Assembly (NCBI RefSeq): GCF_022539505.1
Contig: NC_061514.1
Location: 217,829,837-217,893,836 of the forward strand
Length of the DNA: 64,000 bases
Direction of reading: 5' to 3'
Origin: Lolium rigidum
Taxonomy: Eukaryota > Streptophyta > Magnoliopsida > Poales > Poaceae
The notes under the pieces are model-generated. The model did no database searches and was not told the DNA's origin. It saw only the letters and a list, made by a program, of their open reading frames with translations. Below, piece after piece: positions 43,221 through 54,496 of this stretch. Position numbers and translations under genes: made by a program. Position 1 is the stretch's first letter; each line of letters begins with the position of its first letter.

Positions 43221-43848
43221 GGTTCCCAATGCTTCCTTCGAGCGCGTACATGTCCTGGTAGGTGGTGAAGTCATGGAGTGGCTGCTGCTCCTGTTCTGGT
43301 CCTTGAGGTTCTTGTTCAACATCTTCTCCTTCTTCCGGTTCATCTTGTTGTGGGGGTAGATTTTCCTCAGCCTGGGCATCATAACGCAAACGCCTTTCCT
43401 CGAGAGAGAATAGACCATTAGGCATAGGGGCAGCGACCAAGTGATCAACTCCTGGTATATCAAAGTAATATCTACCATCTACTTTTCCAATCATACCACA
43501 TGCATTCAGAGTAGTAGAACCAAGGAAACGATGGCCTTCCAATGCTCGTAAATTACTTACATCGATTTTGAGCTTTCTTGCCAGGACGGTGATGACTCCA
43601 CCTCCGCATATGGGGCCACGATCTTCAAGTGCTTGGTGGGTCAAGTAGAGAACAAGAATGGCACCCAAGTTTGGGCGGAGGTTGCATTCTGGGAACACTG
43701 CCTTTGCGAGGACCATCATGTCCTCCTCATTAAGTCTTGTGAAATCGCCTCGTCCCTGCAAGGTGTTAGCGATAACATAGTACAAATAGCGAATAGCAGG
43801 GCACCAAATAGTATTACCCCGAGGGAGTGTGCTAGATATTCTGTAACA
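43221..43848 (-). pseudogene. Athila-like retrotransposon ORF fragment
   Basis: An open stretch on the minus strand, truncated at both ends. Recognisable phrases are YYVIANTLQGRGDF, EDMMVLAKAVFPE, GAILVLYLTHQ, GPICGGGVITVLARKLKID and LRYDAQAEENLP, followed by a Glu/Gln/Pro-rich tail. These belong to the putative plant transposon / Athila-type ORF domain common in Gypsy elements of Triticeae. The 3' end is cut by the Gy1 LTR at 43220, so Gy1 inserted into it. Confidence 0.75.
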
Positions 43849-44271
43849 TCCCTGTTTTAGCTATACCTTAATTAGGATTGTTTTGTGCATCATGAGCATC
43901 ATGTTATTTTCCTAAGAAAATTGCACAAAAGAAATAATTTGAAAATCCTAATGTATGCAAATTTTTATATACTTTGATACTTTCAAAATGTCTCCAATTT
44001 GCAAAAACAAAAGTGCATGGAGCTTCCTTGTTTCTTTTTCAAGCTCCCTGAACTTTTACTCAAGTTTCAAAATCAGGTTTGAATCATAAGATCTTGCAAA
44101 AATGTAGTTGTTTTAAGTTCTCCAGGAAAACCGTAGAAGAGTGAGGGCTATTTTGCAAAAATCTCTTTGTCTTCTTCTTCGTCGAGTCACGAAGCAGGCA
44201 AGCAGCTGCCTGTCCAGCGCCCGAGCCTTGCGTGCCACCTCCTGTTGCCGCCCTTGCGAGTGGATGAGACC
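43849..44271. other. left flank of the hAT insertion
   Basis: Begins TGTAACATCCC near 43840, a possible LTR start, and runs to the hAT duplication at 44272. Its continuation is at 47112 onward. No gene supported. Confidence 0.4.
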
Positions 44272-44279
44272 GTCTCGAT
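44272..44279. repeat. 8-bp target duplication of the hAT element (left copy)
   Basis: GTCTCGAT, identical to 47104-47111. Confidence 0.92.
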
Positions 44280-45107
44280 TAAGGCTGGACACGAGCCAAC
44301 TCGGGATGGGCTCGGTGCGAGCCGTGCTTTGGCTCGTTGAAAATCAGCTCGGCTCGGGCTGGCTCGGTTTGCCGACGAGCCGGAAAAGTGGGCTCGACCC
44401 GAGCTTAGGTAAAACTCGGTCCAGCTCGGACTGGCTCGCGAGCTGGGAGCCTCTAGCCACTGCCAGGTAGGCCCCGACGGTGGAGCACCATGGATGCCGA
44501 TGGTTGGAGGCTTGGAGCCTCGACGAACTCGGCGCTGAGTGTGCTCGCCGGCGCGTCATCAACAGCGCCAGCACCGGTGAGACCAAACCGACCTTTCTGC
44601 GTCAAGATTCTTCAGGATCGTCGACGGAGCCGGCGGCTTGGCGTGCACCGCCATCAATGGCGTCGATGTAGACGGCACCTTGGCGTGCGCTGCTGTCCAT
44701 GGCCGTCGATGGGGATGGCAGGTTTCGCGCCAACGGAGAAAGAGGCTTGGCATGCACAGGACGGTGGCCCTGGGCTCTCTCGTCACTGGCAGAGGGAGGA
44801 GTCCAGGCGACATTCTAACGGCGGCGCATGGAAGGACTGGGTGGTGGCTCAGAATAGAGACAGAGGAGGAGACATACGAGCGTGAGTGTGTGACCTAATG
44901 TTCACACGATGTTGTATAAGGCCTGAAATCAGCCCGCCACTCCCGATCTCCCCCTTTTCCAAATTCGCAAAAAAAAAGACGAGCTTTTGGGCCAGCCCGA
45001 GCCAAACCTGGTGGCCAAAAGCCCGCGACGGTCCAGAAAAATGGGCACGGCTCGGCTTACCTTTTTCACGGGCCGAGCCAAAAACTCGGCCCGTATGTCC
45101 AGCCTTA

Positions 45108-47100
45108 GAGCATCCCCACTCGTTGGCGCTCCCCATGCCCAAATCCGGCGAAATTTTCGTCCGGATTGGAGGAAGATTTGGCGTGGGGAGGAGTAGTTTC
45201 CCAGCCGCGTGCCCAGGCGAAGTCGACGATGCGAATTTGAAAAACGGAAACTTGACAAACTACGGCTAAAAACGGGTGAATATAGACTAAATTTAATGAT
45301 ATTTATTATATAACGGGCGGAGCTCATACATAGAGGCCGAATTCGACTATATTTCGAATTCGGCTAGGGGAATTCAAATGCTAATTTTAAAACACGGCGC
45401 TCTACATGCCGAAATGGCGGTAGAACACCGTGTAGTCGCCGCCGTCGTCGTCGGAGCCGTCGTCCTTGACCTTCGGCTGCGCGGCCTGGCTGCTGCTGCC
45501 CTGGCCGGCGTCTCCCCACCCCGTGGATGGCTTGTACCATTCGTCGTCGGAGGACTCGAGGTCGACGAAGGGGACAGCGACGCCGGATGGAGGTGTCGCA
45601 GGACGGCGGTAGCGTGCGACATCGTCGTCGGCGGTTGGAGCGGCGCGGGCGGCGAGTTGGCGTGCGGCGGCCAGGTCCAGCAGCCGCCGCTGCTGCTCGG
45701 CCTCCTCGCGCTCCCAGTCGCGCCTGGACCAGTCCAGTGCGGCGTCGTCCGCGCGCTTCTCCTCCTCCATGTCCTTCAGCGACCTGGCGACCGCCTCCGC
45801 CATCGCGGCGTCCTCCGCGCGCTTCGCCTCCTCCTCGGCGAGCTGGTTTGCGGCGGCCTCTTTCTTCGTCTTCTTCCGGCCGCTCTGCGGCGCGGAAGTC
45901 GCGGATGACGAGGGCGCCGCTGCTGCGCCCTCTGGTCGGCGGCGGAGACGCCGGCTCCTTCTTCACGCGCGCCGGCGTCGAAGGCGACGTCGCCTCCTTC
46001 TTCACCGGCGCCAAGGATGACCTCGGCGCCGATCCGAAGACGACGAGCTGGCAGCCATGCGCCGTGGCTGCCGGACGTTTCCCCGGCGGCGGCTCGCCGA
46101 TGCCCTCGATGCGGGGGCATCGTGAGCACTCGGGTAGTTGCCGCCCTCGATGTGCTCGAGGACGTTCGCCGGCGTCCTATCCGGCGCGCTCCACCAACGT
46201 CGGCGGCCCGCGGCGTTGTTGCGCGGAGGCGGAGGCGGCGGGCCGTCGTATGAGGCGAGCTCCCGCTCCCACCGCGGGAGGAAGTAGGAGTTCCACGCCG
46301 TGTAGTTGTCGGGGTGGTGGCGCGGCTCGGCGCGCTCCTCGTCCGTCATGGTCATCCGCGCCTCCTCGATGGCGACGTCGAGGGCGTGGCCCCGAGGCGG
46401 CGGCGGGATTGGTACGCCGCCAGCACTGAGCCGCCACCCGCCGCCTGGAGGCCTCGTGTCCGGCGGGCAGGGGTACCCCGCCTGGTGGAGGAGGTGCCCC
46501 TCCCACGCGTGGAGCGACCGGCGGGGGAAGCCGTTGTTGGCTGCGCCGTCGTCGTCGTAGAACGCCATCGGGAGAGTAGAGGGAGAGTGGAGGGAGAGTG
46601 GAGGGAGAGTGGAGCACGGGGTACGCCTCGCGGCGAGCGGAGCGGAGTATATAGGCGCGGCTGGCGCGGGGGATTAATGCCGCGTGGAATGCGACGCGTC
46701 CGCGGCGAGCTGACCGGCGGCAGCCTTTCTCGCGCGCGAAAGACGATGCGTGCGCGCAAGACGACGACATTAACTCGCCACGTGGCCGGCGAATGCGGAC
46801 CGGCGGCGAGGCTTTTACGGCGCGCGGAAGACGATGCGATGAGGACGACGATCGGTTTCTCTCGCCGACAAGTTGGGGCCACCAGACGCGCGGGAAGTTT
46901 CCTCGGTATTTCCCGCGCTTTCATTTCGTCCGGAGTCCCCGAGCGCTCCCCGGGGGGCCGAGGATGGCGTGGGATCGCCGGATGAATTTAGGCCCAAATC
47001 CGGACGAAAACGAGGAACCGGAGACACGACTGGACCGAATTACGCTGTTCGGATGGAAAAAAGGCTCGCCGGGGCCTCGTCGGGACGAGTGGAGATGCTC
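45108..47100 (-). mobile_element. Harbinger/PIF-like element (1,993 bp) carrying an LSAGG-family gene
   Basis: Terminal inverted repeats GAGCATCCCCACTCGT (45108) and ACGAGTGGAGATGCTC (47085-47100), flanked by TTA duplications (45105-45107 and 47101-47103). A 3-bp TTA/TAA duplication is the hallmark of PIF/Harbinger. The subterminal words CCCAAATCCGGCGAAA and CCAAATCCGGACGAAA are inverted too. It contains no DDE transposase. The only gene is on the minus strand (45402-46568). Confidence 0.88.
45402..46568 (-). pseudogene. LSAGG-motif family gene with two frameshifts
   Basis: The N-terminal part (46568-46020) reads MAFYDDDG… then AGYPCPPDTRPPGGGWRLSAGG, PIPPPPRG, HHPDN, a WERELASYDGP stretch and RRRWWSAPDRTPANVLEHIEGG, clearly the family of the 187-residue protein at 40773. 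A frame change near 46020 leads to VKKEATSPSTPARVKKEPAS (Lys/Pro-rich). A second change near 45890 leads to a Glu/Ala-rich coiled-coil-like segment (NQLAEEEAKRAEDAAM…SRRDWEREEAEQQ) and the end …SSDDEWYKP, then DDGSDDDGGDYTVFYRHFGM. The N-terminal and C-terminal parts share one frame, so the two shifts compensate. Either a young pseudogene or two sequence errors. Function unknown. Confidence 0.7.
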
Positions 47101-47103
47101 TTA

Positions 47104-47111
47104 GTCTCGAT
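47104..47111. repeat. 8-bp target duplication of the hAT element (right copy)
   Basis: GTCTCGAT directly after the terminal TTA. Confidence 0.92.
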
Positions 47112-48780
47112 GCCGTAGTCATGCTACTCTCTCTGGTTTTCTCTCTCGTTCTCCCCGAAGCTTGACGAAACCCTAGCCATGGCCACCGCGAATCCTTGTT
47201 GTTCCGCATCTCTCCGACCTCCGCGGAGACCGCCTTCGTCTTCACATAGTCGTTCTCGTCCGGACCGCAAAAGGAATGGACGCTGGGCGTCCTCAATCGC
47301 CGCCGAGGAGCCCGTCAGCCGCCGATGATTGGCTCGTCTCCAACATACTCCGGCCTGTCTGACCCGAACGTCACACTCCTGGTGAGCAGGAGAACCTCCC
47401 CAGCTAGTCCTCTGCCTCCCTTTCGCTCTCTATTTTGTCAGCGTCGTGCGCCATCGTCCGCTGTCGCTTGGTCTCGTCGTTGGCCGTGTTCCGGTGGCCG
47501 ACAAATAGCAGCCTCGCTTCTATCTTGCTCCCTGTGCTCTTTAGCGTCGAACACATCCTCTAGCGCTGCCCCGCACGGCCTGCTCTGCTGGCTCCGTTGT
47601 GTTCGTGCGCGAGCAGAGAGAGCGTCACGAAGTTCCAAGTTCGAAGCAAACAGAGAACAAAGGAGCTTCGGCCATGTCAGTTCAATAATGCGTTTGGTAA
47701 AATAATCCTTCTAGATGGCTGGAGTGTTGTACATGTTTAATCCTTGTACATACACGTCTGTGTAATGGAGATTAGTGAATGCATCCATTGCTGGGTCGTT
47801 CTTCTCTACTACAAATACTTTCCTACCGTGTAAATACATGCCAAACTGAACCATCTCAATTCGAATTCAACAACCAGCAGTTAATGTAAGTGTTCAGAGT
47901 GCCAATTCAATGCCTGTGTTCAGTTTTGTAAAGAGAATAGCTACCGCCAAGGAAAAATCAGTATGGCCAAATGTTTGAGCTACTTGATGTACCAATATTT
48001 TCAGTTTAAAAGCTACAGAACCTAACATCTAAACTCAGTGCTTCCAAACAGAATTCGTGAGATCTGTTCAGATAATAATAGAGTACCTTTGTGGCCTGTT
48101 GTTCTCCGTTTTCATAAAATATCCGAACGTGTAAAAATCATAACTAATTCATATAAAATCATAAAAATGCAAATAAGATATCAAAACGTTCAGAAAATGT
48201 CTGTTTATGTCAAAATCATGCATATTTTAACAACTTAGACTAACACTTATGTTAGAACAATCTAATACCACTTTATGGGGTTTATCGAAATGCGGTGTTT
48301 TATGCATTCAGCCCCATTTAAATTGATGAACATGTCTTAGGGTTAGTTTCTATACCTAATTAACATGTCATGTCATCATATATGGGCATTGCACTGTGCT
48401 ATGTGTTGATTGTTGTTTTACCCTTTCCGGTATTTGCTTCTTCGCGATCGATAGAGAAAGTGCCGAGACGATCAAGATCGACAACGACGCAGATCAAAAA
48501 TTGTCCACCGACGAACAAGTCAAGCATGGGATCTCCGAAGATCCATATTGGTTTGTCACGGACAAAGGCAAGCCCTAACCTGGTTCTTTCGTGGTCGTGG
48601 ATGCGGTACGGACGCGCCGTACGGTTTGGTACGACCATACCGATGGTCGCCAAAGTTACTGTAACATACGAACATAAAAAATTTCTGTGCAATTCTCATG
48701 TGTCTTTATGCATCAACAACACTACCTCGAAAATGGCTAAGGAAAAACAACAATTTATATCTAGAATGCGCAACCGTTAG
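47112..48780. other. right flank of the hAT insertion, unidentified
   Basis: Starts GC-rich with a frame opening ATGGCCACCGCGAATCC at 47178, reminiscent of a gene leader, then becomes AT-rich (47700-48370). At 48370-48780 overlapping open frames exist on both strands; the plus-strand frame 48396-48578 and the minus-strand frame 48692-48399 show no domain. Possibly the interior of an older LTR element whose LTR starts near 43840. No gene called. Confidence 0.35.
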
Positions 48781-48978
48781 CATCGAAATTTTAAAAGGCA
48801 TTGTTGTTTAGTTTCTTCTCCTCTTTTCCAAGGATCTCATGAACACTCTTTATTAAAAACGAAACAAACAAATAAAACTAAACATTAAACTTGAACTAGA
48901 TAGAAAACTTTATTGAGCATGGGTTTCCTCCCATGAAGCGCTTCTAGTTAAGGTCAATTAGCTTGACCAAGATTGTGA

Positions 48979-49475
48979 TCACTTAAGAGTTGGAAGTGGA
49001 AAACCCACTCCAAAATAGTTAGCTTTTAAAGTAATGATCCCATCATCATCAGTATTGTCCTTCTTTCTAGGGAAGTGCACTAAAAATTGGTCTTTGGATG
49101 GTACTCCAATCCTCACATTCCCTTCATGCAGATTGATTAGAGCTTTAATAGTTCTAAGAAATGGCCTTCCTAAGATTATAGGAGCTATAGGATCTTCAGG
49201 CATGTCCATAATAATAAGATCAATAAGAGCAGGACATCCTTTAATCTTACTACAATATTATCTTTTATCCCTACAACTTGTCTATATGTTGAATCAGCTA
49301 AGTGCAGTCTTAGCTCAGTTGTTCTAAATGGCCCCATTCCTAACTTATCAAATAAAGTATTTGGAATTGTGTTAAGGTGAGGAACAACCGGATACACACG
49401 CAAAAACACACGCAAAAGGCTAAGAACTCTATAGGGTGTTAGGTATGGATGTGAAAAGCCAAATGAAAGAACCAA
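48979..49475 (-). pseudogene. Gypsy protease-region remnant (Gy2)
   Basis: Two overlapping minus-strand frames, shifted relative to each other, encode FDKLGMGPFRTTELRLHLAD…VGIKDNIVVRLKDV (49475-49185) and DMPEDPIAPIILGRPFLRTI…INLHEGNVRIGV (49209-48979). ILGRPFL and its surroundings are the conserved C-terminal half of Gypsy-type aspartic proteases. The catalytic D-[ST/L]-GA motif expected before FDKLG is not present (PHLNTIP stands there), so the domain is inactive. It lies downstream of the Gy2 LTR and primer site on the same strand, so it is the decayed interior of that element. Confidence 0.7.
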
Positions 49476-50576
49476 ACAAAATGTCTATTGTCAAAAGTGG
49501 GTAAGATTCAAAAGTCACAAGTCAAAAGCGGTGATCAGAAAAGGCATACACAAGGTGGAACACACGCACGTGAAAAAATGGGGTTAGTGTGACCAAGGAA
49601 AATGAGCACGAACAAAATTGGTCCTAACGAAGACTACTAGCTCGGTGTCACCCTAACACAAGAGAGACCGTGGCTTGGTTGCAAAACTGAGAAGCAACAA
49701 GATTTGCGCAATACGCCTCTCTTCTCTTTTCTCTCTTTTGCTTATAAGCTTTGGAGTCTTTTTTATATATGTGTCACTCACACACTATTTTCCTTTTGTA
49801 TTTTTTTCTTTCTTTTTCCCACTATGTAAGGATACTACTATCTATGTAAGTATGTCACACTTATTTTGCTTATCTTTTCACAACGAGCTTGCTTTGTAGC
49901 TTGGCTCAACACACGAACACCCTCACGGTCGGGACGCTTGCGCAATGCTTCGCAACACTAGAAAGCCACTCTCGATGGGAAAGGTACACAAAGGAAGCTG
50001 GGGCTACAAGTTAAAGGGCAAGTTATACCACTTGATGATGGTGGCCGACGATGATCTCGAACTTGCAATGGTGGTGGAAGGTGTCAAATGAACCGCTTGG
50101 ATCCTCGGGGTGCCGTCGTCGTTGTCGATATTGCGGAAGCTTGTGGTAGCTGAAATGGCACTCAAAACCGAAGTCCGAACACAAAGAGGTAGTACCAAAA
50201 AAAACGAAGTTAGCTGTCAAAATTTCGGACGGGCGGAACTTCCGGTCACTGGGGGCGGTACTTCCGGCCGGGCGGAACTTCCGGTCCTGGCGGGCGGAAC
50301 TTCCGGTCTCAACAGATCTGCAGGTTGTTCGTCGATTTGGGCGGAAATCCGGTCCAAAAACCTTCGAATTCGTAGAAAATTTGGCACTAAAAGCTGTGGG
50401 ATGGTGGGGGAGCTGTAGATCAACACCAAGGACAAGTTTCTATTGGAGCAAAACCACCAAAAACTCAACAAATCGTGAGATCCAAGCAAGGCCAAATTAG
50501 GGCTATTTTTTGGGAATTTTGGAATTTTCTCAAGAATTTTTTTGGGGGTATGGGGGTCAAATCTGTGGCAACCAAG
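49476..50576 (-). other. leader and gag-region remnant of Gy2
   Basis: No intact ORF. It contains a short array of the CGGAACTTCCGG-type word (50222-50310) that also fills the Gy2 LTR, which suggests shared origin or spread of the motif within the element. Confidence 0.5.
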
Positions 50577-51755
50577 GAGCTCTTGATACCATATGATAAG
50601 GGTTGAACCCTAGGGGAGGCCCGATCTTCACGGATTTGGGGAAGGGGTGAGAAACACGAAGAATACGGGTGGAAAGCGGAGGGAATCGGAGATACAAACG
50701 CAACACACAGACACAACCGGTTGTTCTTCGTTGGTCCGATACACCAACCCAATAGAATTGCAAGACGTAGACCCACAAGGAGTAGAATCCCTCACAAAAG
50801 ATTGGCAAGCGATTGGTAGAGTTCCAAAGAGGAAAGAGTGCAAATAGATAGAATTGCAAGAAGCAAAAGGTCCACAAACACTAGAATTCCTAGAATGGAA
50901 GAGACCAATTCCTCAGAAGATTCATGATACACTCCATAGATTCAGATCTGGAGGGGTTTCCCATTGGGAGGAGCAAAGCTCATGTCTAATCTCAAAACAA
51001 GTCTAACCCTAGATCTGAGATAACAAGGCTATTTATAGTAGGAGGGTCGAAGGGGTAAGTCAAAGATGAAAACCGGCAGTTTCGTGCTGAAACGCGTACA
51101 GGCGGAAGTTCCGGCCTCTGGGGGCGGAAGTTGTTCTGTTCGGGACGGAAGTTCCGGTCCTAAGGGGAGGAAGTTCCTGTCGGGGCGGTACTTCCGGCCA
51201 ACTTCCGGCCTAGTTCCGAAAACAAACTCCTTGCTTGCAGTAACATCCTGGGGCGTTTTGGCGCATTTCCGGAACTGGGGCGGAACTTGGGCGGTAGTAC
51301 CGACGGGCGGAAGTTCCGGCCGCGACTCCTTCAACTTGAGCATCTTCAGTCTTGGACAACATCTGGGCGGAAGTTCCGGTCGTGTCGGGCGGAAGTTCCG
51401 GTGGGAGCAGTTGTGCTTCTTCAGCGTTTCCTTCATTCCTGGGAGGCATCTGGGCAGAAGTTCCGGCCATGGGGGGCGGAAGTTCCGGCTGGAGCGCTGT
51501 TGCATCTTCTTCTTCATCTTCTTCTTCTCTTTCTCCATTGGCTTGGTCCTCGCGGTTTGTATCTTGTTCGATGTACCTGATTGAACACAAGGTATTCGCA
51601 TGAAGTAGCATGCCATCCAATGAGGTATCAAATGTAACGTGGAAAGGAGCGAATTGACCTCTTGGTGTATAGCTTTGGCCCGAGCTCGTGTCATTGGGCC
51701 ATGAGGAGGGCTTGTCGTTCTTGAGGAGGAGGTGTCCAAAAGCAACCCTGTATCA
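50577..51755 (-). mobile_element. Gypsy-like LTR with tRNA-Met-type primer site (Gy2, minus strand)
   Basis: LTR from TGATACAGGGTTGC (51755) to CCCTTATCA (50594) on the minus strand, followed by TGGTATCAAGAGC, close to the tRNA-Met primer site TGGTATCAGAGC (50577-50591). CTATTTATAG at 51031-51040 is the likely TATA box. The LTR's first ~180 bp encode GPMTRARAKAIHQEVNSLL, a Gypsy polyprotein tail, continuous in frame with the LINE codons on the other side of the junction by chance. The junction at 51755/51756 interrupts a LINE reverse transcriptase, proving insertion. CGGTA (51756-51760) is the predicted target duplication. Confidence 0.7.
51090..51500. repeat. CGGAAGTTCCGG palindrome array in the U3 of Gy2
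   Basis: About ten copies of GGGCGGAAGTTCCGGNC or one-base variants, 25-70 bp apart, upstream of the TATA box of the LTR. The core CCGGAACTTCCGG is palindromic. Confidence 0.85.
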
Positions 51756-53840
51756 CGGTACTTCCTCGTGTGGCCACACATCCATCTCAACATGTGCATC
51801 TCCGCCACACCTAATTGTTGAACATGTCGCCTTTTAGTCGGCCAGCACTCAGCGCCATACAACATTGCGGGTCGAACCGTCGTCCTATAGAACTTTCCTT
51901 TTAGCTTTTGGGGCACTCTCTTATCACAAAGAATGCCCGAAGCTTGGCGCCACTTCATCCATCCGGCTTTGATCCGATGGTTCACATCTCCATCAATATC
52001 CCCATCCTTGTGCAGGATTGACCCCAAGTATCGAAAGGTGTCCTTCAGAGGCACCACCTGCCCATCCAGGCTAACTTTCTCCTCCTCGTGCCTAGTAGTA
52101 CTAAAACCGCACATCATGTACTAAGTTTTAGTTCTACTAAGTGTAAAGCCTTTCGATTCCAAGGTTTCTCTCCATAGTTCTAACTTCCTATTGATCCCTC
52201 TTCGACTATCATCGATTAGGACCACATCATCCGCAGAGAGCATACACCGTGGGATATCTCCTTGTATATCCCTTGTGACCTCATCCATCACCAAATCAAA
52301 TAGATAAGGGCTCAAAGCTGACCCCTGGTGTAGTCCTATTTTAATCGGGAAGTCATCGGTATCGCCATCTCTTGTTCGACCACTTGCCACAGCATTATCG
52401 TACATGTCCTTGATGAGGGTAATGTACTTTGCTGGGACTTTGTGTTTCTCCAAGGCCCACCACATGATGTGTCGCGGTATCTTATCGTAGGCCTTGTCCA
52501 AGTCAATGAACACCATATGCAGGTCCTTCTTTTGCTCCTTGTATCTCTCCATGAGTTGTCATACCAAGAAGATGGCTTCCATGGTCGACCTCCCAGGCAT
52601 GAAACCAAACTGATCTTTGGTCACGCTTGTCGTTCGTCTTAAACGGTGCTCAATGACTCTCTCCCATAGCTTCATTGTATGGCTCATAAGCTTAATTCCA
52701 TGGTAGTTAGTACAACTCTGAACATCCCCTTTGTTCTTGAAGATTTGTACTGATATACTGCGTCTCCATTCTTCTGGCATCTTGTTTGCCCGAAAAATGG
52801 AGTTGAAGAGATTAGTTAGCCATACAATTGCTATGTCTCTGAGGCCTCTCCACACCTCAATGGGGATACAATCAGGGCCCATTGCCTTGCCTCCCTTCAT
52901 CCTTTTCAACGCCTCCTTGACCTCAGACTCCTGGATTCGCCGCACAAAACGCCTACTGGTATCATCAAAGGAGTTGTCCAGTTCAATGGTAGAGCTCTCA
53001 GTCTCCCCATTGAACAACCCGTTGAAGTACTCCCGCCATCTATGCTTAATCTCCTTGTCCTTCACCAGGAGCTGGTCTACTCCGTCCTTGATGCATTTGA
53101 CTTGGTCAACATCCCTTGTCTTCCTCTCTCGGATCATCCTATAGATGTCCTTTTCGCCTTCCTTCGTACCTAACCGCTGGTAGAGGTCCTCATATGCTTG
53201 ACCCATTGCTTCACTCATAGCTCGCTTTGCGGCCTTCTTTGCCATCTTGTACTTCTCCATGTTGTCTGCACTCCTATCCAGATATAGGCGTCTGAAACAA
53301 CTCTTCTTCTCCTATATCTGGTGGTGGAACACTGATGTCTAGACACGAAGTCGAAAGCGGAAGTCAGCCACCACAAGCTTATGCTAATGGAAAACACTCT
53401 CTCCAGGTATCACCGTACAATCTAGGCACACACTCATGTATTCTCTCCTTGAGAGGATGAAGTCAATCTGGCTACTGTGGTGGCCACTACAAAAAGTGGC
53501 TAGATGTGATTCTCTCTTTTTAAAGAGGGTGTTAGCTACGATCATGTCATACGCTAAAGCAAAGCTTAGGACATCTTCCCCTTCTTGATTCCTGATGCCC
53601 TAGCCAAAGCCCCCATGCACCCCTTCAAAACCTATGTTAGATGTGCCCACGTGGCAATTAAGGTCTCCTATGAAGAGCTTTTCGCCACTAGGTACACCCC
53701 TAACCAAGTCCTCTAGGCCTTTCCGGAACTCCCTCTTGGTGTTCTCATTGTGGCCTATTTGCGGGGCATAAGCGCTAATAACATTGAGAACTAAGTCCCC
53801 AACTACCAACTTGTCGAAACATCTGACCGGAGGAAAAAAA
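51756..53840 (-). pseudogene. RTE-type LINE: endonuclease and reverse transcriptase, decayed
   Basis: One minus-strand frame runs through the whole region, broken by a few stops (near 53598, 52557 and 52119 among others). The N-terminal part has the end of an apurinic-like endonuclease domain (NVISAYAPQ, then LFIGDLNCHVG and QIDFILSRR). Next comes the reverse transcriptase: [24 protein letters not shown] (motif A), [13 protein letters not shown] (motif B) and [10 protein letters not shown] at the catalytic motif C, where the usual aromatic residue is Ser. The C-terminal thumb (TFRYLGSILHKDGDID…MLRWMCGHTRK) is cut off by the Gy2 LTR at 51755. The 5' end is truncated at a GAGATA microsatellite. 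Endonuclease and motif wording match the plant RTE clade. Inactive. Confidence 0.85.
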
Positions 53841-53864
53841 GGAACTTCATTCTTTTTAATTACA

Positions 53865-53936
53865 GTAGTAGAGATAGAGATAAAGATAGAGATAGAGATA
53901 GAGATAGAGATAGAGATAGAGATAGAGATAGAGAAA
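53865..53936 (+). repeat. (GAGATA)n microsatellite
   Basis: About ten GAGATA hexamers with one A substitution, directly at the truncated 5' end of the LINE. Confidence 0.95.
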
Positions 53937-54496
53937 AGCAGAGAAAGATGAATATTTTACAATGTGAGAGATATCCAAGGTAGACGCTGAAAGGGGTTAT
54001 TAAGTTTGCCAACTAGGTGCTGCTACAGCTGGTCTAACACCTTTATTAGAGGTAAAAGAGAAAAAGAAGGGGAGCATGGAGCGCTTGGTGGCACCCCATA
54101 CCAAGTGCAAGTGGGTACACTACTCTCCTCCACTCCATTATCTATGACGTTTTTTAATGGTAAGAAGAAGGGTAAGGATGAACACATGTCTACCTCTTTC
54201 TGAAAGGTGTTTCATTTTGCCAAGACAAATTTAGCAAGTTTCATTTTCCCAAGAAAAGTTTACCTAAATGGATTATATTTATAGACCCGTGATAAATATT
54301 TGATGAATGGCACATGCCCATACTTTGTGCTATTTAGTATGGTAAAATGTTTGTTCCTAATCATTATATGTGCTCATTTTTTCGCGAAAACGCAAAAGCC
54401 TTGCGATTTCGATGCATTGATAGAAAAGAAGGTTATATGTAAAAGTCCAAGAAAGGACCAACACCATGCCATACAATTGAACCCAAGAAAGCTAAT
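53937..54496. other. between two LINE fragments
   Basis: AT-rich. No ORF with a domain. The part next to 54497 may be the 3'-UTR of the L1-type fragment. Confidence 0.4.

Larger units (their letters stand above)
44280..47103. mobile_element. non-autonomous hAT element (828 bp) containing a nested Harbinger-like element
   Basis: Terminal repeats TAAGGCTGGACACGAGCC (44280) and, at the other end, TGTCCAGCCTTA (45096-45107, completed as TTA at 47101-47103). They are flanked by identical 8-bp duplications GTCTCGAT, diagnostic of hAT insertion. Subterminal sequence is rich in GGCTCGG/CCGAGCC words at both ends. No transposase ORF. The Harbinger-like element 45108-47100 inserted at the very last TTA of its right terminus. 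Confidence 0.9.

Noticed and set aside
45527..46429. 300-residue plus-strand frame
   Set aside because: Antisense shadow of the LSAGG-family gene in very GC-rich sequence; no domain.
47178..47500. Host gene start at ATGGCCACCGCGAATCC
   Set aside because: Leader-like composition, but the frame has no recognisable domain and cannot be followed into further exons.
50110..51620. Frames rich in RPELPP or GTSAQ repeats
   Set aside because: Translations of the CGGAAGTTCCGG palindrome array inside an LTR, not independent genes.
51029..52117. 362-residue minus-strand frame taken as one protein
   Set aside because: A chance in-frame joining of the LINE thumb domain and the Gypsy LTR across the insertion junction at 51755.
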